The notes beneath the pieces were generated by a model. The model searched no databases and was not told the origin of the DNA. It saw only the letters and a list, made by a program, of their open reading frames with translations. From contig OY735206.1 in the NCBI GenBank assembly GCA_963457665.1, positions 24,901,710 to 24,965,709 on the forward strand: DNA of 64,000 nucleotides. Reading direction: 5' to 3'. Made by a program: the position numbers and the translations under genes. The DNA comes from Thysanoteuthis rhombus (lineage: Eukaryota; Mollusca; Cephalopoda; Oegopsida; Thysanoteuthidae). Below are positions 1-14,159 of this stretch, piece after piece; within the stretch, counting starts at the first letter, position 1, and the number at the start of each line of letters is the position of its first letter.

Positions 1-1317
1 TAATTTCGATTATAAAAGAATAGAACTATTCAGCTCAAAAAGACATTTGAAGAATAAAAATTCCAAGATTTGAAAATGTTTTTTTTTTTTTAAACTAAAT
101 CATTTCCACGTTCTGATGATTTATAGACCACGAGTAGAGAGCAGCTAATCATAATAAACTGGATTACTCAAACTCATCTATGACTTCAATAATCAATTAC
201 ACTTTATTTGGGTAAATTTTATTTTTCGACACTTGGAAATATTCGTCTATGATGCGTAAAATATTTGAAGGATGAAAAAAAGAAATGATTCTGATAAGAA
301 TATTATATTTTTAAACGAAAGTGAATCGGGAACCGTTTCTGATTCGAGGCAGAGATACCGGTCTATGTTGAAAATCCAATAGAATCAGAACGGAAAAAAA
401 TCAGTCTCTGATATTGGTAGGTTCAAAGGAATTTAACAGAAATCTTCTTTGGGTGATGTTGATATGGTTTCACAGGATTATCTATAATGGTTTTGGGGAA
501 AATACCAGAAAATAGAAATTATATAAACATTTATAGATTAACAGTTGACGTACGAATTGATTTTATTATCATAAAATTCGATTTAGAGTGAATTTTGTAT
601 GTAACTAGGGGACTGATGATTTCAAATATCACATTGTTTTTCTCTGTGATCAGTACATCTCGACTTATAAGTGTTTTAGAATTATTTCACTTTACAACTT
701 TATTATCTTGATTATAGACGATTAGATGTGCGCCAGTGCTATTGGACACAGAATTGACCCCGAACCCCATTCAAAAGGGAGGTGTTCAATATTTACTTCG
801 ATAGAATGCTACACCACAGACTACGAGGGGACAATGGATAGTTTGGGAGCCACATCTCTAGCGGATTTTTTTGCTTGCAATCACAGACGGATAGACACTA
901 GGTGAATTTTATTAAGATGCTAATTTTAGGGGCCAATGTAACATTGGTTACTCATAAATTAAAAGACCAACTTAACAAAGAGCTCTTTGACCCACAACTG
1001 AAAATTTAGCGGAAGGGTATTCAAAAATTAACTTGCTGGAAAAGCTACTCCAGGATTAGTTACTGAAGGAAATTTCATGAACCTACTATCGACCATCTTG
1101 AGTTCCACATGACATTTGTTGAAACACAGTCATTTGGTGAATTATAAGGTGATTGATACTTATGGAACGTAAGCAAGATAAACATCCATCATTTACTACG
1201 GATCTGATAGAAATAAAGAGGAATCTCCGATCGAATATATCCTTATGCCTTCCATGAATCCTATTTGTCTCTACAACTCTACGTCACTCCATTCACCTCA
1301 AAGCACCAATACGAGAC
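1..1317. other. unassigned AT-rich DNA
   Basis: No open reading frame of useful length, RNA gene or repeat could be recognised here on either strand. Short A/T runs are the only simple sequence. It may contain very old repeat remnants that cannot be resolved by eye. Confidence 0.5.
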
Positions 1318-1385
1318 TGCCAATCAAAACAGTGAACAGGTTTCCTCAGTTTCACGTGCGTCTCGTTAGTTTACTGGATTACAAT
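1318..1385 (+). repeat. repeat A, left-end fragment
   Basis: The stretch AACAGTGAACAGGTTTCCTC followed by AGTTT matches the left-end motif shared by the repeat A copies (ACTGTCAACATAGGTTTC). It is preceded by a CAATCAAAAC segment like the CAACCAAAAC of the other copies. Only the first ~70 bases are recognisable. DNA from here to 2104 holds nothing else I can assign. Confidence 0.4.
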
Positions 1386-2104
1386 TTATATTAGTATTCT
1401 ATGTTTAGGTCGCACAAATGTAGTTAGCTTGTTGGATATTTAAACCTCATTATCTAAAAAAATTCTTTCTGCTTGCAATTTGTTAAATAGACTAAGAAAT
1501 GACAGGAACCCAAAGACATGTCACTCACTTCATTGTTCTTGCTCACAGCAATTGGTATTACCAAACGGTCATCCGTCTAGGTACTGGCAAGTCTTGACGC
1601 TGCTCAACTTCAGTGCGTGCGAAAACTACTGCATCTGACGTGATTTGGCCGTAAGAATATTTTATCAAAACCTAACAAAAAAGCACATTTTCTGTTCTTT
1701 TTCCAACACTACCTGAAGAAATTGCATCAAATCTGCCTATTAACGCCATATTTCTTTTTTCCCCTTCCAACGTACACATGAGAAGGATAGTCTTGTTGGG
1801 AATACACACCACACGAGCTTGGCTTTCTTCCTTCGCTAGCTTTCTGTGCTATTTTCTCCAAGTTAGTTCCCTTTGTGTGGACTGAAGATTTCATGACATT
1901 AATTCCTATTGCTTCTGCCGTGTTTTTCCCAGCATTGAAAAGGTCGAATTGTTTCTTTCATCCTTGCCTCTGACACAATACAGTACTGTACGCTACTGCC
2001 GTGAGTAAAAAGGCACCAATCTTTTCGCACGAAATAGATACCATGTATTATTCTGAATCCCGAATTTAATGATTCGTATTCCTGCTGAGAGGAGATCTTT
2101 TAGG

Positions 2105-2400
2105 AAACAGCAACCAAAACCGTCAAAAAAACTGTCAACATAGGTTTCTTCAGGGTTTTCTTCTGGTCGGTGTGGCTGAATTACGGGTCATGTATGGATC
2201 ATGAATCAAGGCTGCGGGGGCGGAATATTTTCACTGTAAAAGTTCTAAAAAAAGGTATTTCTGCTTGAAAAAAATCGTTCACAAAAAGATGACCTTTTTT
2301 TCCTTTTTTTTTTTCATTGATCATCCAACTCGGCTTGCTGCCAAAAAATGTTGGTCACATGACGATTTCTATCAAGTGACCAATCATACCTGCTTAGGAT
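2105..2400 (+). repeat. repeat A, near-complete copy
   Basis: This copy starts with CAACCAAAACCGTC and AACTGTCAACATAGGTTTCT (about 2110-2145), then a pyrimidine/G part resembling GGTCTGGCTGGC. It ends with CATTGATCATCCAACTCGGC, a CTGCCAAAA block and GGTCACATGACGATTTCTAT near 2355-2375, then a variant of GTGACTAACCAGGCCTG. The middle is shortened relative to copies at 34745 and 43860. No coding potential is visible. Confidence 0.65.
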
Positions 2401-2660
2401 AATAGGGTTTACAGAGGCTGTAAACAGGCAGAAGGATGGAATGAACAGATGGGTTCTGTTGTTCGGAAGATTTTATGTTAAATAATATTCTTGCCTGGAG
2501 CGACATAAATGGATACGTCTGTTTGTATCAATCTAATTAAATATGGGGATATTCTTGGCGAGAGGCCCAGACATGCAATTCAACACACATCCCATGCATC
2601 TGTGACTCTATTGTATCAGCTACATCATTAGGAAAACTCATCTCTGCATATAATTTCTAG

Positions 2661-2712
<52 letters not shown>

Positions 2713-3269
2713 AAAAGAAAGGAAGAAAGACAGAAGAGAGAAGAGAGAGTGGATAAAAGAGAGTTAGGGCTATAGATAGTGTGGAAAATATTCACACATC
2801 TCTATATCCATTCACACAAAACGTGTTGTGTACAAATGAGATTTCTTCCGTGAAGTTTGATGTAGTCAGTTCACCCTGACTTTGGTTCCGAAAAAAATGA
2901 TACAGCTGTTAGAAGTTACATGTTATGTAGGGTTCATGTTTTTCATTTTGGTGGTTGGGTGAAGTAAATTGATAAAAATTGTTTAACTAAAAAAAAGCTC
3001 CAGAAATAACATCTGTATATGACATGATCTTCTGAATTGCAATTTGATTCTGACGTGTATATAGTTCACAATGCATTTTTCATTTTGTGAGAATTCCATG
3101 AGAAAGACAGAACAAAGAAGATTTTATCCATTATTGATGATATTTAATCACAATATCCAATATTCCGATGATATGTATCATGTACTTTTATTTATTTCTT
3201 ATATTATTATGAGTATTCATCATCATCAACATCATCATGAACGTTTTATCGTCCTTACTTGATTTTAGA
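2401..3269. repeat. (TA)n tract within unassigned DNA
   Basis: A pure (TA)n run lies at about 2666-2708, followed by a purine-rich stretch (GAAAGGAAGAAAGACAGAAG and similar) to about 2765. The rest of this interval has no recognisable gene or repeat. A 63-residue frame at 3071-3262 is His-rich because of CATCATCAACAT and looks like chance. Confidence 0.7.
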
Positions 3270-5345
3270 TTTTTTCTAAGATTTGCAAGATATCTCTATC
3301 ATGGGCCTCTCTGAACCAATATTCTCTAAACTAATCAAATCCGTCACACCATCTCATGTTTCAGCAGTTGCTTTTCTAATCTCTGGCGATCCACTCTGTG
3401 AGTCGGAATATCCAGTGCTTTCTGACATTCTTGCAACATGATTTCTAATCATGTTTTCAATATTTCTTTGACTTCTCTCTTCCTTCTAATACACTGTACT
3501 ATCTTTTGATCCTTCAATGCGAAAATTTGGCAGAATATTCTTTTGTGCACGTTGATTTGTTCCCAGTTCAAGGATCAATCGTTTGGTTTGGTTTGATTTG
3601 GTTGTTTCAGCTCTATCAGTGATTTCTTCCTTTTTTTTCGCAGATTTATTAGGACTAAGCAGATTTAGAGGCCAATTTTCTTTAGCTCTGCATTTACTAT
3701 TCTGATCGTTATGTCTTTGCTCTTTACTTGTTTTATTGTACATGCTATTTGTTTTACTTTAACTGATGTGTAGGCATACTTTCTTGCTTTCATCATTCAG
3801 TCCGTCTAGCATTCTTGGGATATCGAGTTGGTTCTCAGCAGAAGAGACGATGTCAGCAAATCTGAGGTCACATGTATTCGCCATTTATCATTTGTTTCAT
3901 GATTCTAGTTCCGGTAGATCATTTTGAAGCAGACTGAGTTTAGATGAGATGGAAACGCCTTGACCATTCTTCGATCAGAGAAGACTTAGAGTTATTATGT
4001 AGTCTTGTAAAAGAATCACTGTGCCAGTATATATTTTGCACGACCCTGATATATACAGGATCGAAGCATCAATTTGTGATAGCGTCGATAATCTTAGGGA
4101 TTTTTACTGAAAATTAAGAAAGTCAACAAATGTTATAGTGAATAGCATTTTATATCTTGTTGCCTTTTCTTTTCATTGTTTTATTGAATGGAGATGGTCT
4201 TTGGTAGAATAACGTCTTCTGAAGTCAGTCTGTTCCTTTGATAAGCTTTTATCTATTTTTTGGTGTTGCAGTTGTTGACCATTTCGATGAAAAGGTTGTG
4301 GACGAGTAGATTAGGGTCATATGTCTTTCTTGTTCCATTTCTTAAACAAGAGCAGGGCTTTAAGCCTCTTGGACTCGACTCAGTTTTAGGCATAAGTTGA
4401 ATGGAATGGCTTGTTGCCTGGTGTTGACTGTACCTATTCTAAGTAGGTCGATGATGATATTATCTGATCAAGATGCATTTTTTTCTTTGTTTGATGCCTT
4501 GTTTTATCTCGCATGAAGAAATTGGGAAATCTTTGAAGTGATTACTCGTAAGTTGTATCAGTTATTTGTTGTTTTGTGTCGTTTATTTGGAGGATAATAC
4601 ATTTTCGTAGAATTAATTGAGCTCGTTCTACCATTTGGCCCCTGTTTATTGATAGATTTCAATTTTTTTTAGTGTACTGGTAATTTTTGTACTTCCTGAA
4701 AGAGTTTTCCAATAACTTTGAAACGCCTACACATTTTGGGAATGCATCCGATGAGTGCTGTTGTGATATATCTCGTATAGATCGGAGGCCCAATATTCCT
4801 ACGTTTCTTTGTGAGATTCTTGTTCTCTTTTTTTCAGATGTTTCTTTATTGCTCTTGAGCTTGAAAACATCAGTGATATTTACTAGAAAAAAGTTATGTT
4901 GTCGCTGATGTTTTTTTCTGGTTTGGCGAGTAGTTCGTATCTGCTATCAGTTTAAGATTGGAGGATTGAATGGACTATTTTGTTTGTAGTTTGAGTAAAA
5001 CATGTTCTTGTGTTCTTCACTGGTACTAATTTAAATTGTGTGTAATAGCACTCTGTCAGTGCTTTCTACATTCACTCGGTTATAGCTATCTTTGACTGAA
5101 GAGCTTTTGTCTGCTAGGGTGTAGTCGATTTCGTTTTTGTTTCTGTGGTCTTTCAGACTCAAAAAAATTGTTCGAATACTTTTGATCCGTACACAGTTTC
5201 TAAATTAACAAGATCTTCACCTCTTTCGTTCCGTATTTTGTACTAGGATGCCGATGCGTTGAAATCTCCCAAAATGATGTTGAAGTATCTTTTGGTATCT
5301 TAGGGTATGGAGTTCAAATAACCCCGACTCATTGTTTTCATTAAA
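3270..5345 (-). mobile_element. LINE retrotransposon relic (endonuclease + reverse transcriptase)
   Basis: This is a decayed non-LTR retrotransposon ORF2 read on the minus strand, with its 3' end at the low coordinate. Near 5255-5285 the AP-endonuclease motif reads ILGDFNAS, followed by RNERGEDLVN and, lower down, NEIDYTLADKSSSVKD, where intact relatives have the endonuclease C-terminal IDYILSDKR block. RT pieces are EQTDFRRRYSTKDHLHSIKQ (4184-4242) and a TFVDF strand (about 4115-4130). At 3765-3870 comes DLRFADIVSS followed by ENQLDIPRMLDGLNDESKK, where intact copies read RFADDI, so one catalytic Asp is missing. Below 3743 the C-terminal region is strongly shuffled between frames. Stops and frameshifts throughout mean it is inactive. 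The family is probably RTE-like, judging from the C-terminal signature of its relatives in this window. Confidence 0.8.
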
Positions 5346-7610
<2,265 letters not shown>

Positions 7611-7814
7611 TTCAAGACCATTTAATCTGCACGGAACCACCACGAATTCGGTTGAATTGAATATGAGAGTGTTTTTTTCAGAAATGATAATACTAAAATC
7701 GTACTCATATAGGATATACTTTTACCAAATGATTATTTACAGATTGAAGAGTCCATTGTTCCAGTGTCCGAAAAAGGTTGGTCGGCTTACCACATAAGTG
7801 GATGCATGCGATCA

Positions 7815-8035
7815 TTTGTGCAGAGTAAAATATGAGTCCATGCTCAATTTATCCTTTAGTTGTGTCCGACTGTTTGTTTGTTTGTTTCCTTATTCAGTTT
7901 TTTTAGATCACTGCCCCCAAAAGTAGCAAAAGTATTCCATAATTACTATTTTTGATCATCATCCCAAACACCGCCACTTTGCTTGTAGACATAGTTCGTC
8001 TGTTCGTTTCTTTTTAGTGACCTACCATGCCTCTA
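7815..8035 (+). repeat. repeat A, right two-thirds
   Basis: The order of blocks matches the other copies: GCTCAATTTATCCTTTAGTT and GTGTCCGACTGT, then GATCACTGCCCCCAAAAGTA, then TTGATCATCATCCCAAACAC, a diverged CCAAAAGACATTGGTC block, and CTTTTTAGTGACCTACCATG. The left end is not seen. The short GTTTGTTTGTTTGTTT run near 7870 is local slippage. Confidence 0.55.
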
Positions 8036-8906
8036 TCATTTCGTTCTTGTATTAGTGACAGTAATATAGATCCATCCGTTTCATTATATCAAAGTATTGT
8101 GTTTAACAATTTGATTTAAACTCAATTTGTGTTTAGATTACGTTCCCCATCGTCCTAATAATTTGAAGATACAAAATAGGTGTTTCAACATTCGGTAAAA
8201 TAATAATCTGCTATGGTTCTGGATCCAAAGTACCTCAGTTTACATTCTGTATGTACTTCAGATTTTCCAGATTCTCACCTCACTTGTACAAAGTGTCTCA
8301 ACAGTATCTTGAAAAGTACTTTTGCGTAATGACGGACAGCATGAGAAGTTGCATGTGTGTACACGTGCCTATATGCGAGGACATGCGTTAACAACTTCTT
8401 ACAGTCTACATTTTTTATATGTTCAATTAAATAAGCATGTCACTAGGGAAATTGCACAGGCTATTAATTTCTCACCTTGCTTTAGTACTTATGGAATTCA
8501 GATTGCAACCTCGCACTAAAGAGCACAGTATGCACTGAGAAAACATGCCGTAAAAGTAGACGTCACCTGTGAACTGAGTTAAATGGTGTAGGCGTTTGAT
8601 GAATTGTCCAAAGTCTTCGCTTCCAGGTGCTAATGGGTCTTTTTGAGAGCTGTCGCTTTCCATTGGACATGACCATACGACAGAGGTTGTTGGTCATTGG
8701 TATCTGAACCGGGTCCGGGTCCTTTCTCACGACGCAATTTGACATGTACTTAATGCTTTGAGGGACAATGAATGGTCGTGCGAATGAACACCCCGAATAC
8801 ACCCTGAAAATAGAATTAGAGTGACGATGAATGATGATTCCATTGAAACTATAAATCAGCTCATCCTCTTCCTTTGTCTCGGTCTTTCTCTGTCTGTCTC
8901 TTCCTA

Positions 8907-8960
<54 letters not shown>

Positions 8961-9574
8961 ATCTGTGCATCACTAAATATCCATCCATCAATCCTGATCT
9001 GTTCATATCCATATATCCATCTAAACTTATTTAGAAAACTCTTTGAGGAGTTACTCATAAATTTGCTAGTTTATCATATGTAATCCAATATTTCCTACAA
9101 GGCAAACTGATAAATTCAAATTAATAACATTCTTTCAACAAAGCAATTCTCCTAGTGGGTCCAATGAAATACTTTTTTGGTGTATCCCATTTTGTTGATA
9201 TCTATCCATATATCTATCAGTATATTCAACTACGGTTATAAATCTACAGTTATTTCTATTTGGGTCAAGGCTCAAAGGCTATAAAACCAATTTTATTGGT
9301 AGAGATAAAAACATCTAATAATTACAAAATGTATTCTCGTAGGAAATGAAAAACACAAAAATATGTATGCGCTCAAACACATGCATGCACCTGCGCACAC
9401 AAACACACACAAAAACATACGCACACAACAAGACAAAAATGAACTACATCATATGATTCCAGAACAAGCTCAATTGACGAGAGATTTTCGAACTTCAGTA
9501 TTAATGGTGTCGGTTTCAAACCTCTCAGTGGTAAGACAAATACATTTTTAATTACTCACTAGGAAAAATGTTGT
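8036..9574. other. unassigned DNA with one (TA)n tract
   Basis: A (TA)n run lies at 8913-8959, preceded by a CT-rich stretch (CTCTGTCTGTCTCTTCCTAT). A minus-strand frame at 8563-8802 (79 residues, rich in Arg, Lys and Pro) sits in slightly GC-richer sequence but matches nothing I recognise. AC-rich degenerate sequence lies at 9360-9430. Confidence 0.5.
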
Positions 9575-9800
9575 GATGTATATATAATCCAACTGGAATA
9601 ATTATAGATGCTTTTTTGGTACTTCAAAAATCTATTTGAAATGATCGGTTATTGCAATGTGAATGTACCATTCAGCCATCCAGCACGAATACAATGAACA
9701 AACGAAAAAAATGGGTCAGTTGGAGGAATCAAACAGATAGATAACCGCTTCAACGCTTCAACGTTGCTCTTACCATTGGGCTAAACAACTGCCAGAAATG
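9575..9800 (-). mobile_element. tRNA-derived SINE, copy i
   Basis: Read on the minus strand, 9705-9795 gives a tRNA-like head: an A-box-like TTTAGCCCAATGGTAAGAGC, then CAACGTTGAAGCG and GGTTATCTATC, then a B-box-like GTTTGATTCC. On the plus strand the tail contains TATATAATCCAACTGGAATA near 9581-9602. The same tail motif occurs at about the same distance (~130 bp) from the head in copy ii. The spacing of the two boxes suits a pol III internal promoter. It is not a tRNA gene, because the acceptor stem does not pair. Confidence 0.7.
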
Positions 9801-9904
9801 CAAAAACCAAAGTATCTGTTTTATCCTTAAATCTTCATTTTGTTGTTTATTCATTGCATAAAACTGTCCTCTTGGTTTCTTAACTTGAACAACTATATCA
9901 TTGA

Positions 9905-10095
9905 GAACAGGATATGTAATCCAACAGAATTAACTATGCAATCATACTTTTACATTTTATTTGAAATTATCTCCACATCATCGTACGATGAATATATCAT
10001 TTGGCCTAAACAGCGTAAATAGAATCAGCGTTCAAAGAAAAAGGGCCTGTCGAATTTGCAACCGATAGGTAACCGCGTTAACATAGCGTTGCTAT
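9905..10095 (-). mobile_element. tRNA-derived SINE, copy ii
   Basis: The minus strand of 10036-10095 reads TTATAGCAACGCTATGTTAA, CGCGGTTACCTATCGGTTGC and AAATTCGACAGGCCC, parallel to the heads of copies i, iii and the one at 62.2 kb. The A-box half is truncated by TTTATCAATTCA and a (TA)n. The tail side carries AGGATATGTAATCCAACAGA near 9908-9930, like copy i. Confidence 0.65.
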
Positions 10096-10106
10096 AAATT
10101 TATCAA

Positions 10107-10110
<4 letters not shown>

Positions 10111-10172
<62 letters not shown>
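10111..10172. repeat. (TA)n tract
   Basis: A pure (TA)n run of about 62 bases sits between SINE copies ii and iii. Matching (TA)n runs lie at about 10361-10404 and 10593-10648, so the SINE duplication is framed by (TA)n on every side. Confidence 0.95.
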
Positions 10173-10176
<4 letters not shown>

Positions 10177-10359
10177 GAAGAGGATATATAATTTGATGGA
10201 ATAATGGGACAGTGACGGATAATTTATCCGTTTTAACATAACGTCGCCCTTAAACATTGAGTCAAAGAGCCACATTTTTCTTTAATTGTTGATTTTATCC
10301 GTGCTATCTAGGCCGAATGACTCATCACCTCTGTAGCACTAAGGACACTTAAAATAGAG

Positions 10360-10361
<2 letters not shown>
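10171..10361 (-). mobile_element. tRNA-derived SINE, copy iii (unit 1 of a tandem duplication)
   Basis: Minus-strand head: TTTGACTCAATGTTTAAGGG, CGACGTTATGTTAAAACGG, ATAAATTATCCGTCACTGTC, corresponding to A-box, anticodon arm and a decayed B-box region. The tail motif AGGATATATAATTTGATGGA follows directly, so about 110 bp present in copies i and ii is missing. Beyond the head, 10290-10361 (GGCCGAATGACTCATCACCT and following) is not seen in copies i or ii. Confidence 0.65.
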
Positions 10362-10402
<41 letters not shown>

Positions 10403-10408
<6 letters not shown>

Positions 10409-10591
10409 GAAGAGGATATATAATTTGATGGAATAATGGGACAGTGACGGATGATTTATCCGTTTTAACATAACGTCGCCCTTAAACATTGAGTCAAAGA
10501 GCCACATTTTTCTTTAATTGTTGATTTTATCCGTGCTATCTAGGCCGGATGACTCATCACCTCTGTAGCACTAAGGACACTTAAAATAGAG

Positions 10592-10594
<3 letters not shown>
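10403..10594 (-). mobile_element. tRNA-derived SINE, copy iv (unit 2 of the tandem duplication)
   Basis: This is a repeat of 10171-10361 at an offset of 232 bases. I see two substitutions over about 190 bases: GGATAATTTA versus GGATGATTTA, and GGCCGAATGA versus GGCCGGATGA. The high identity shows a recent local duplication, including the flanking (TA)n, not two separate insertions. Confidence 0.85.
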
Positions 10595-10663
<69 letters not shown>

Positions 10664-10845
10664 ATATTCGTCTGTGTGATGTGCACTCATTACTATATTT
10701 ACTTTTTTTCCAAGAAAATCCAATGTTATAGACTTTTAAAAAACTTGGATCAACCAGTGGATATTGTATTAACAATTCCCCCAAAACACACACACACACA
10801 CACACACACACGCGCGCGCGCGCACGCACGCACGCACGCACGCAC
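10593..10845. repeat. (TA)n(TG)n and (CA)n(CG)n(CGCA)n tracts
   Basis: (TA)n at 10593-10648 passes into (TG)n to about 10663. After about 130 bases of ordinary sequence, (CA)n at about 10796-10810 passes into (CG)n at 10811-10822, then (CGCA)n to about 10845. The second block is an unbroken alternating purine-pyrimidine tract. Confidence 0.95.
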
Positions 10846-11929
10846 ATACGCACATATGCACATTCTTGTCTGTTCCTATACATTTAGGTACATGTGTATG
10901 TGTAATCACGTATGAATAATTATTTATGTGTAAATATACACATACAGTGACACCTTCACCGATGAATATATGCAGAATCATATGCTTTGAAATATCCGTC
11001 TTATCTATTGTTGTACAAGTTTATGACAATGTTTCAGCAGCTTTAACATTCTGACTTGCTCATAAATCTATCACATTCGATTAAAACCTTATTTCATCCA
11101 TGAGATTATCGATAAGATTTATTTATCTGTCATTTCTGGTGTCCTTTCTACTAAATCCCAAGATTCGTAACCATAAACCCTTCGTTGTTACAACGCTTTC
11201 AGAGCTGCTTAGCTGGTGTATGTACTAACACCTGATTAACGGTCTAGAAATGTTCCTCATATGACAATGCTAAACAAAACATAAGTAGCATGTCAAGAAC
11301 ATCTCTCTTTGTGTTGCCACTACGCTGTCTGTCAACTTCATTTTCATTATTTATGATATACAGCATATAACCGTCAAAAGTATATCTGGGTTATCCATGT
11401 ATTTATGTATCGATCAGCCCTATAGAGTATGAAACTGTTTTATTGGGTATTTTATTTTTGATGATTTGAGTATCCTAATTGTAAGTCTTTAAGACGTCCC
11501 AACTCAACTTGAACTGTTTTAATGTGTGATCAATAGTTTCAAATCTTAATAGCTCGTTTGGTGCAGTCTATGATGCAATTTCCGTGTCATAATGAGAAAC
11601 TAAATTGACCAACGAGATTCATTTGCGACACAAAAAAAGACCGAATACATATAAGTTCAGTATGTTTTGAAATGGCGTCACCATTGAGTTTAAGTCAGAT
11701 GGAATAGATTAGAAATTTGTATCTCAGATGTCAGCTACTTTCCAGAATCGATATTATATGGCATTGTGTCGATGTATATTGATATATACTAAATTATAAT
11801 GCAAGTGTTTATTTGCATACACATGCTAAATTGAACTAAATATATAGCATGGAGTTATTCCGGAGACTCTCGAAGGTGCAATTTCTTGTAAAACATCAAA
11901 ACTCCATCAATCCTAAAGAAGAAAGGTAT
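10846..11929. other. unassigned AT-rich DNA
   Basis: Beyond an AC/TG-rich stretch to about 10950, nothing is recognised on either strand. Confidence 0.5.
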
Positions 11930-12352
11930 GAAAACAATCCATACCCCCTATAGTTACAAATGGGGCTGAAACAAGGAACCTAACCAAAAGATTGAGACAC
12001 AAGCCGAGAATCATCAAACAAGTACAAAAAATAATCCTACTCAACTTCCCATGTATAGATAGCACAGTATACTAGAGAAAACGCAGTGGTCAGATATAAC
12101 AGAGATCCAGACTTAACTTGCAACGGACTGGTCGTGTTGCAAAGTTGTCAGACAACCGCTGGACATAAGACTTACCAAGTCGATCCCAACGGATCATGTG
12201 CAAAAACGTGACGGTCAAAATATGAAATGTTGTGACAAACAAAACACGTTCATAAAGTACTGTCTCGACGACGCCCATGATAGAAAAGTTTGGCGATCCT
12301 TAAAGTTCGTGTCCAACAGTAGAAAAACTATTGATGATGATGATGATGATGT

Positions 12353-12396
<44 letters not shown>

Positions 12397-12397
12397 G
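11930..12397 (+). mobile_element. LINE 3'-end fragment with GAT tail
   Basis: Translation around 11945-12090 gives PVVTNGAETRNLTKRLRHK, the segment after the RT core in this LINE lineage (intact relatives read TYGAETWNLTK). It continues into LLNFPCIDSTVY and AQYTREN, matching the MLNxTWRDxKTAQYxRE block of the copy at 53.6 kb. CAAAGTTGTCAGACAACCGC (about 12140-12160) corresponds to the ARLSDNRW coding block. The end reads AAAAGTTTGGCGATCCTTAA, as in the other copies, and the element finishes in (GAT)n at 12331-12397. Stops and frameshifts make it a relic. A 77-residue frame here with poly-Asp is only the translated tail. Confidence 0.8.
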
Positions 12398-12523
12398 TTC
12401 ATTTAGGAAACTTGTATATACTGATTGTTAAAGAAAAAATATTTGAATAAGTTCACTGCAGTGATTTAGCCCCAAACAGGGTAGCGATAGCTGGGTAAAT
12501 TGTTTCTTTCTGCTATCTGAAAC

Positions 12524-12593
<70 letters not shown>

Positions 12594-12836
12594 TGTGTGT
12601 GTGTGTGCATACGTGTGTTTGTGTGTGCGTGTGTGCGTGGGTGTTCATTTTTGTGAGGGATGTGTATGAATATGAAATGAGCTTTGCTTACTCTGCCTCA
12701 AGACTCCTTTCTTCATTTCCTACACTTTCACCGTCGTATTCCACGTCTTATGTTTTTTGAAAGAATTTCCACAACAAATCCAAAGGCATAAATATTCTTA
12801 GCTTTTAACTCTGCATAAATCAAAATAGTTCTCAAC

Positions 12837-12877
<41 letters not shown>

Positions 12878-13559
12878 TTTATCCTGAATATTGCTTTTTA
12901 TTTGGAAATTACTTTTTACATTTTCCGACGGAATTTTTGCGTGAGATACGAATTTATAAAGGAAAAACAACTTGGCAAGTATGTATAATCCGGGAACAAA
13001 TGGCATAACCAATTTGAATGTCTTGAAATGAAATTTATTGCATTTTCTTTCTTTATTTCAAAACTGGAAACAAAATATCTGAGCGTATTTTGTGAAATTT
13101 AAGGCGATTTGAATAATTCATTTTTTCTTTTCAAACAAAGGAATCCTTTCTGTGAAACGAGGAATTCATAAGAAGATAAATGACCAAATGTTTGTGCTCT
13201 GATTGCAACATATTCAAATTATAATGTAGGGCAGATTTTCCGTACATCCATTTAAACTAAAAAGAAATTCTCAGCTCAAACCCTAACAAACATTTATGTT
13301 ATATTTCCTTTCGTCAGATGCTAAATAATAGAGAATTCCACTGATAATCGGGAACAAAAGTTATATAAAGGCTGAAAAAAGAACAAGGTGCGTGGAATAT
13401 TAATGAAGACTTGGTGAAGGGAGACATGCAAAAAATGCGACAACATGGCGAACATCAAAATGTGTGTGTATGTATGTATGTGCATGCGTATGTGTGCATA
13501 CAAAAATATATGGGAATGAATACAATAATATATAATGTTGTAGTTTGCATATGGCGTTG

Positions 13560-13609
<50 letters not shown>

Positions 13610-13745
13610 TGTATTTGCATGAGTAATTCTGTGCACAAATGTGTTAGCGTTTTTTTCTCAGTGTTTGCTTGTTTGAGCGTGCATCTGTGTATGCATATGT
13701 TTACACTTAGCCACTCACACACATAGACACTCACAAATACACAAG

Positions 13746-13789
<44 letters not shown>

Positions 13790-14159
13790 TAGATGGACTG
13801 ATAGAGAGGGAGAGAGAGAGGAGAGGGAGAGTGAGAGGAGAGGGAGAGAGAGGCAAAGGGTGACAATGTATTAGCATTTTAGATGTTGATACACTTACAG
13901 AGAGGTTTTGCACGTTTTTATTTCAATGTTTATCACATTCCTTATGAGAGATAAAAAGACAGATAGGCAGATATATGTTAGTTTGGTGGTAAATTAGTTG
14001 CATTTTTTGTCATTTCAATCTTTGCTGCTTAATCTAGGGATAAACTATAATTCAACTATTTTCATGGACTATATCATTTTTAAAACATGAATTTAGGTCT
14101 ATTTCATCTGGGCTGAACGGTTTTTTTCTCACTATTTATTCTGGTTTGTTTGAAGCAGC
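12398..14159. repeat. microsatellite-rich unassigned DNA
   Basis: Tracts seen: (TA)n(TG)n with interruptions at 12523-12640, (TA)n at 12838-12873, (TA)n at 13563-13606, and (TA)n passing into (GA)n at 13747-13790 with a GAGAGG-rich continuation to 13860. Between them nothing is recognised. Frames of up to 181 residues on the minus strand (13321-13866) are built from SLSLSL and YIYIYI runs and are artefacts. Confidence 0.85.

Noticed and set aside
10111..10648. CRISPR-like array of repeats and spacers
   Set aside because: Only two long units separated by (TA)n. The structure is a tandem duplication of a SINE in a eukaryotic setting.
12198..12431. A poly-Asp acidic small protein
   Set aside because: The Asp run is the translated (GAT)n tail of a LINE fragment.
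13321..13866. A 181-residue minus-strand frame with SLSLSL and YIYIYI
   Set aside because: It is made of (GA)n and (TA)n read on the other strand. The non-repeat part has no motif.
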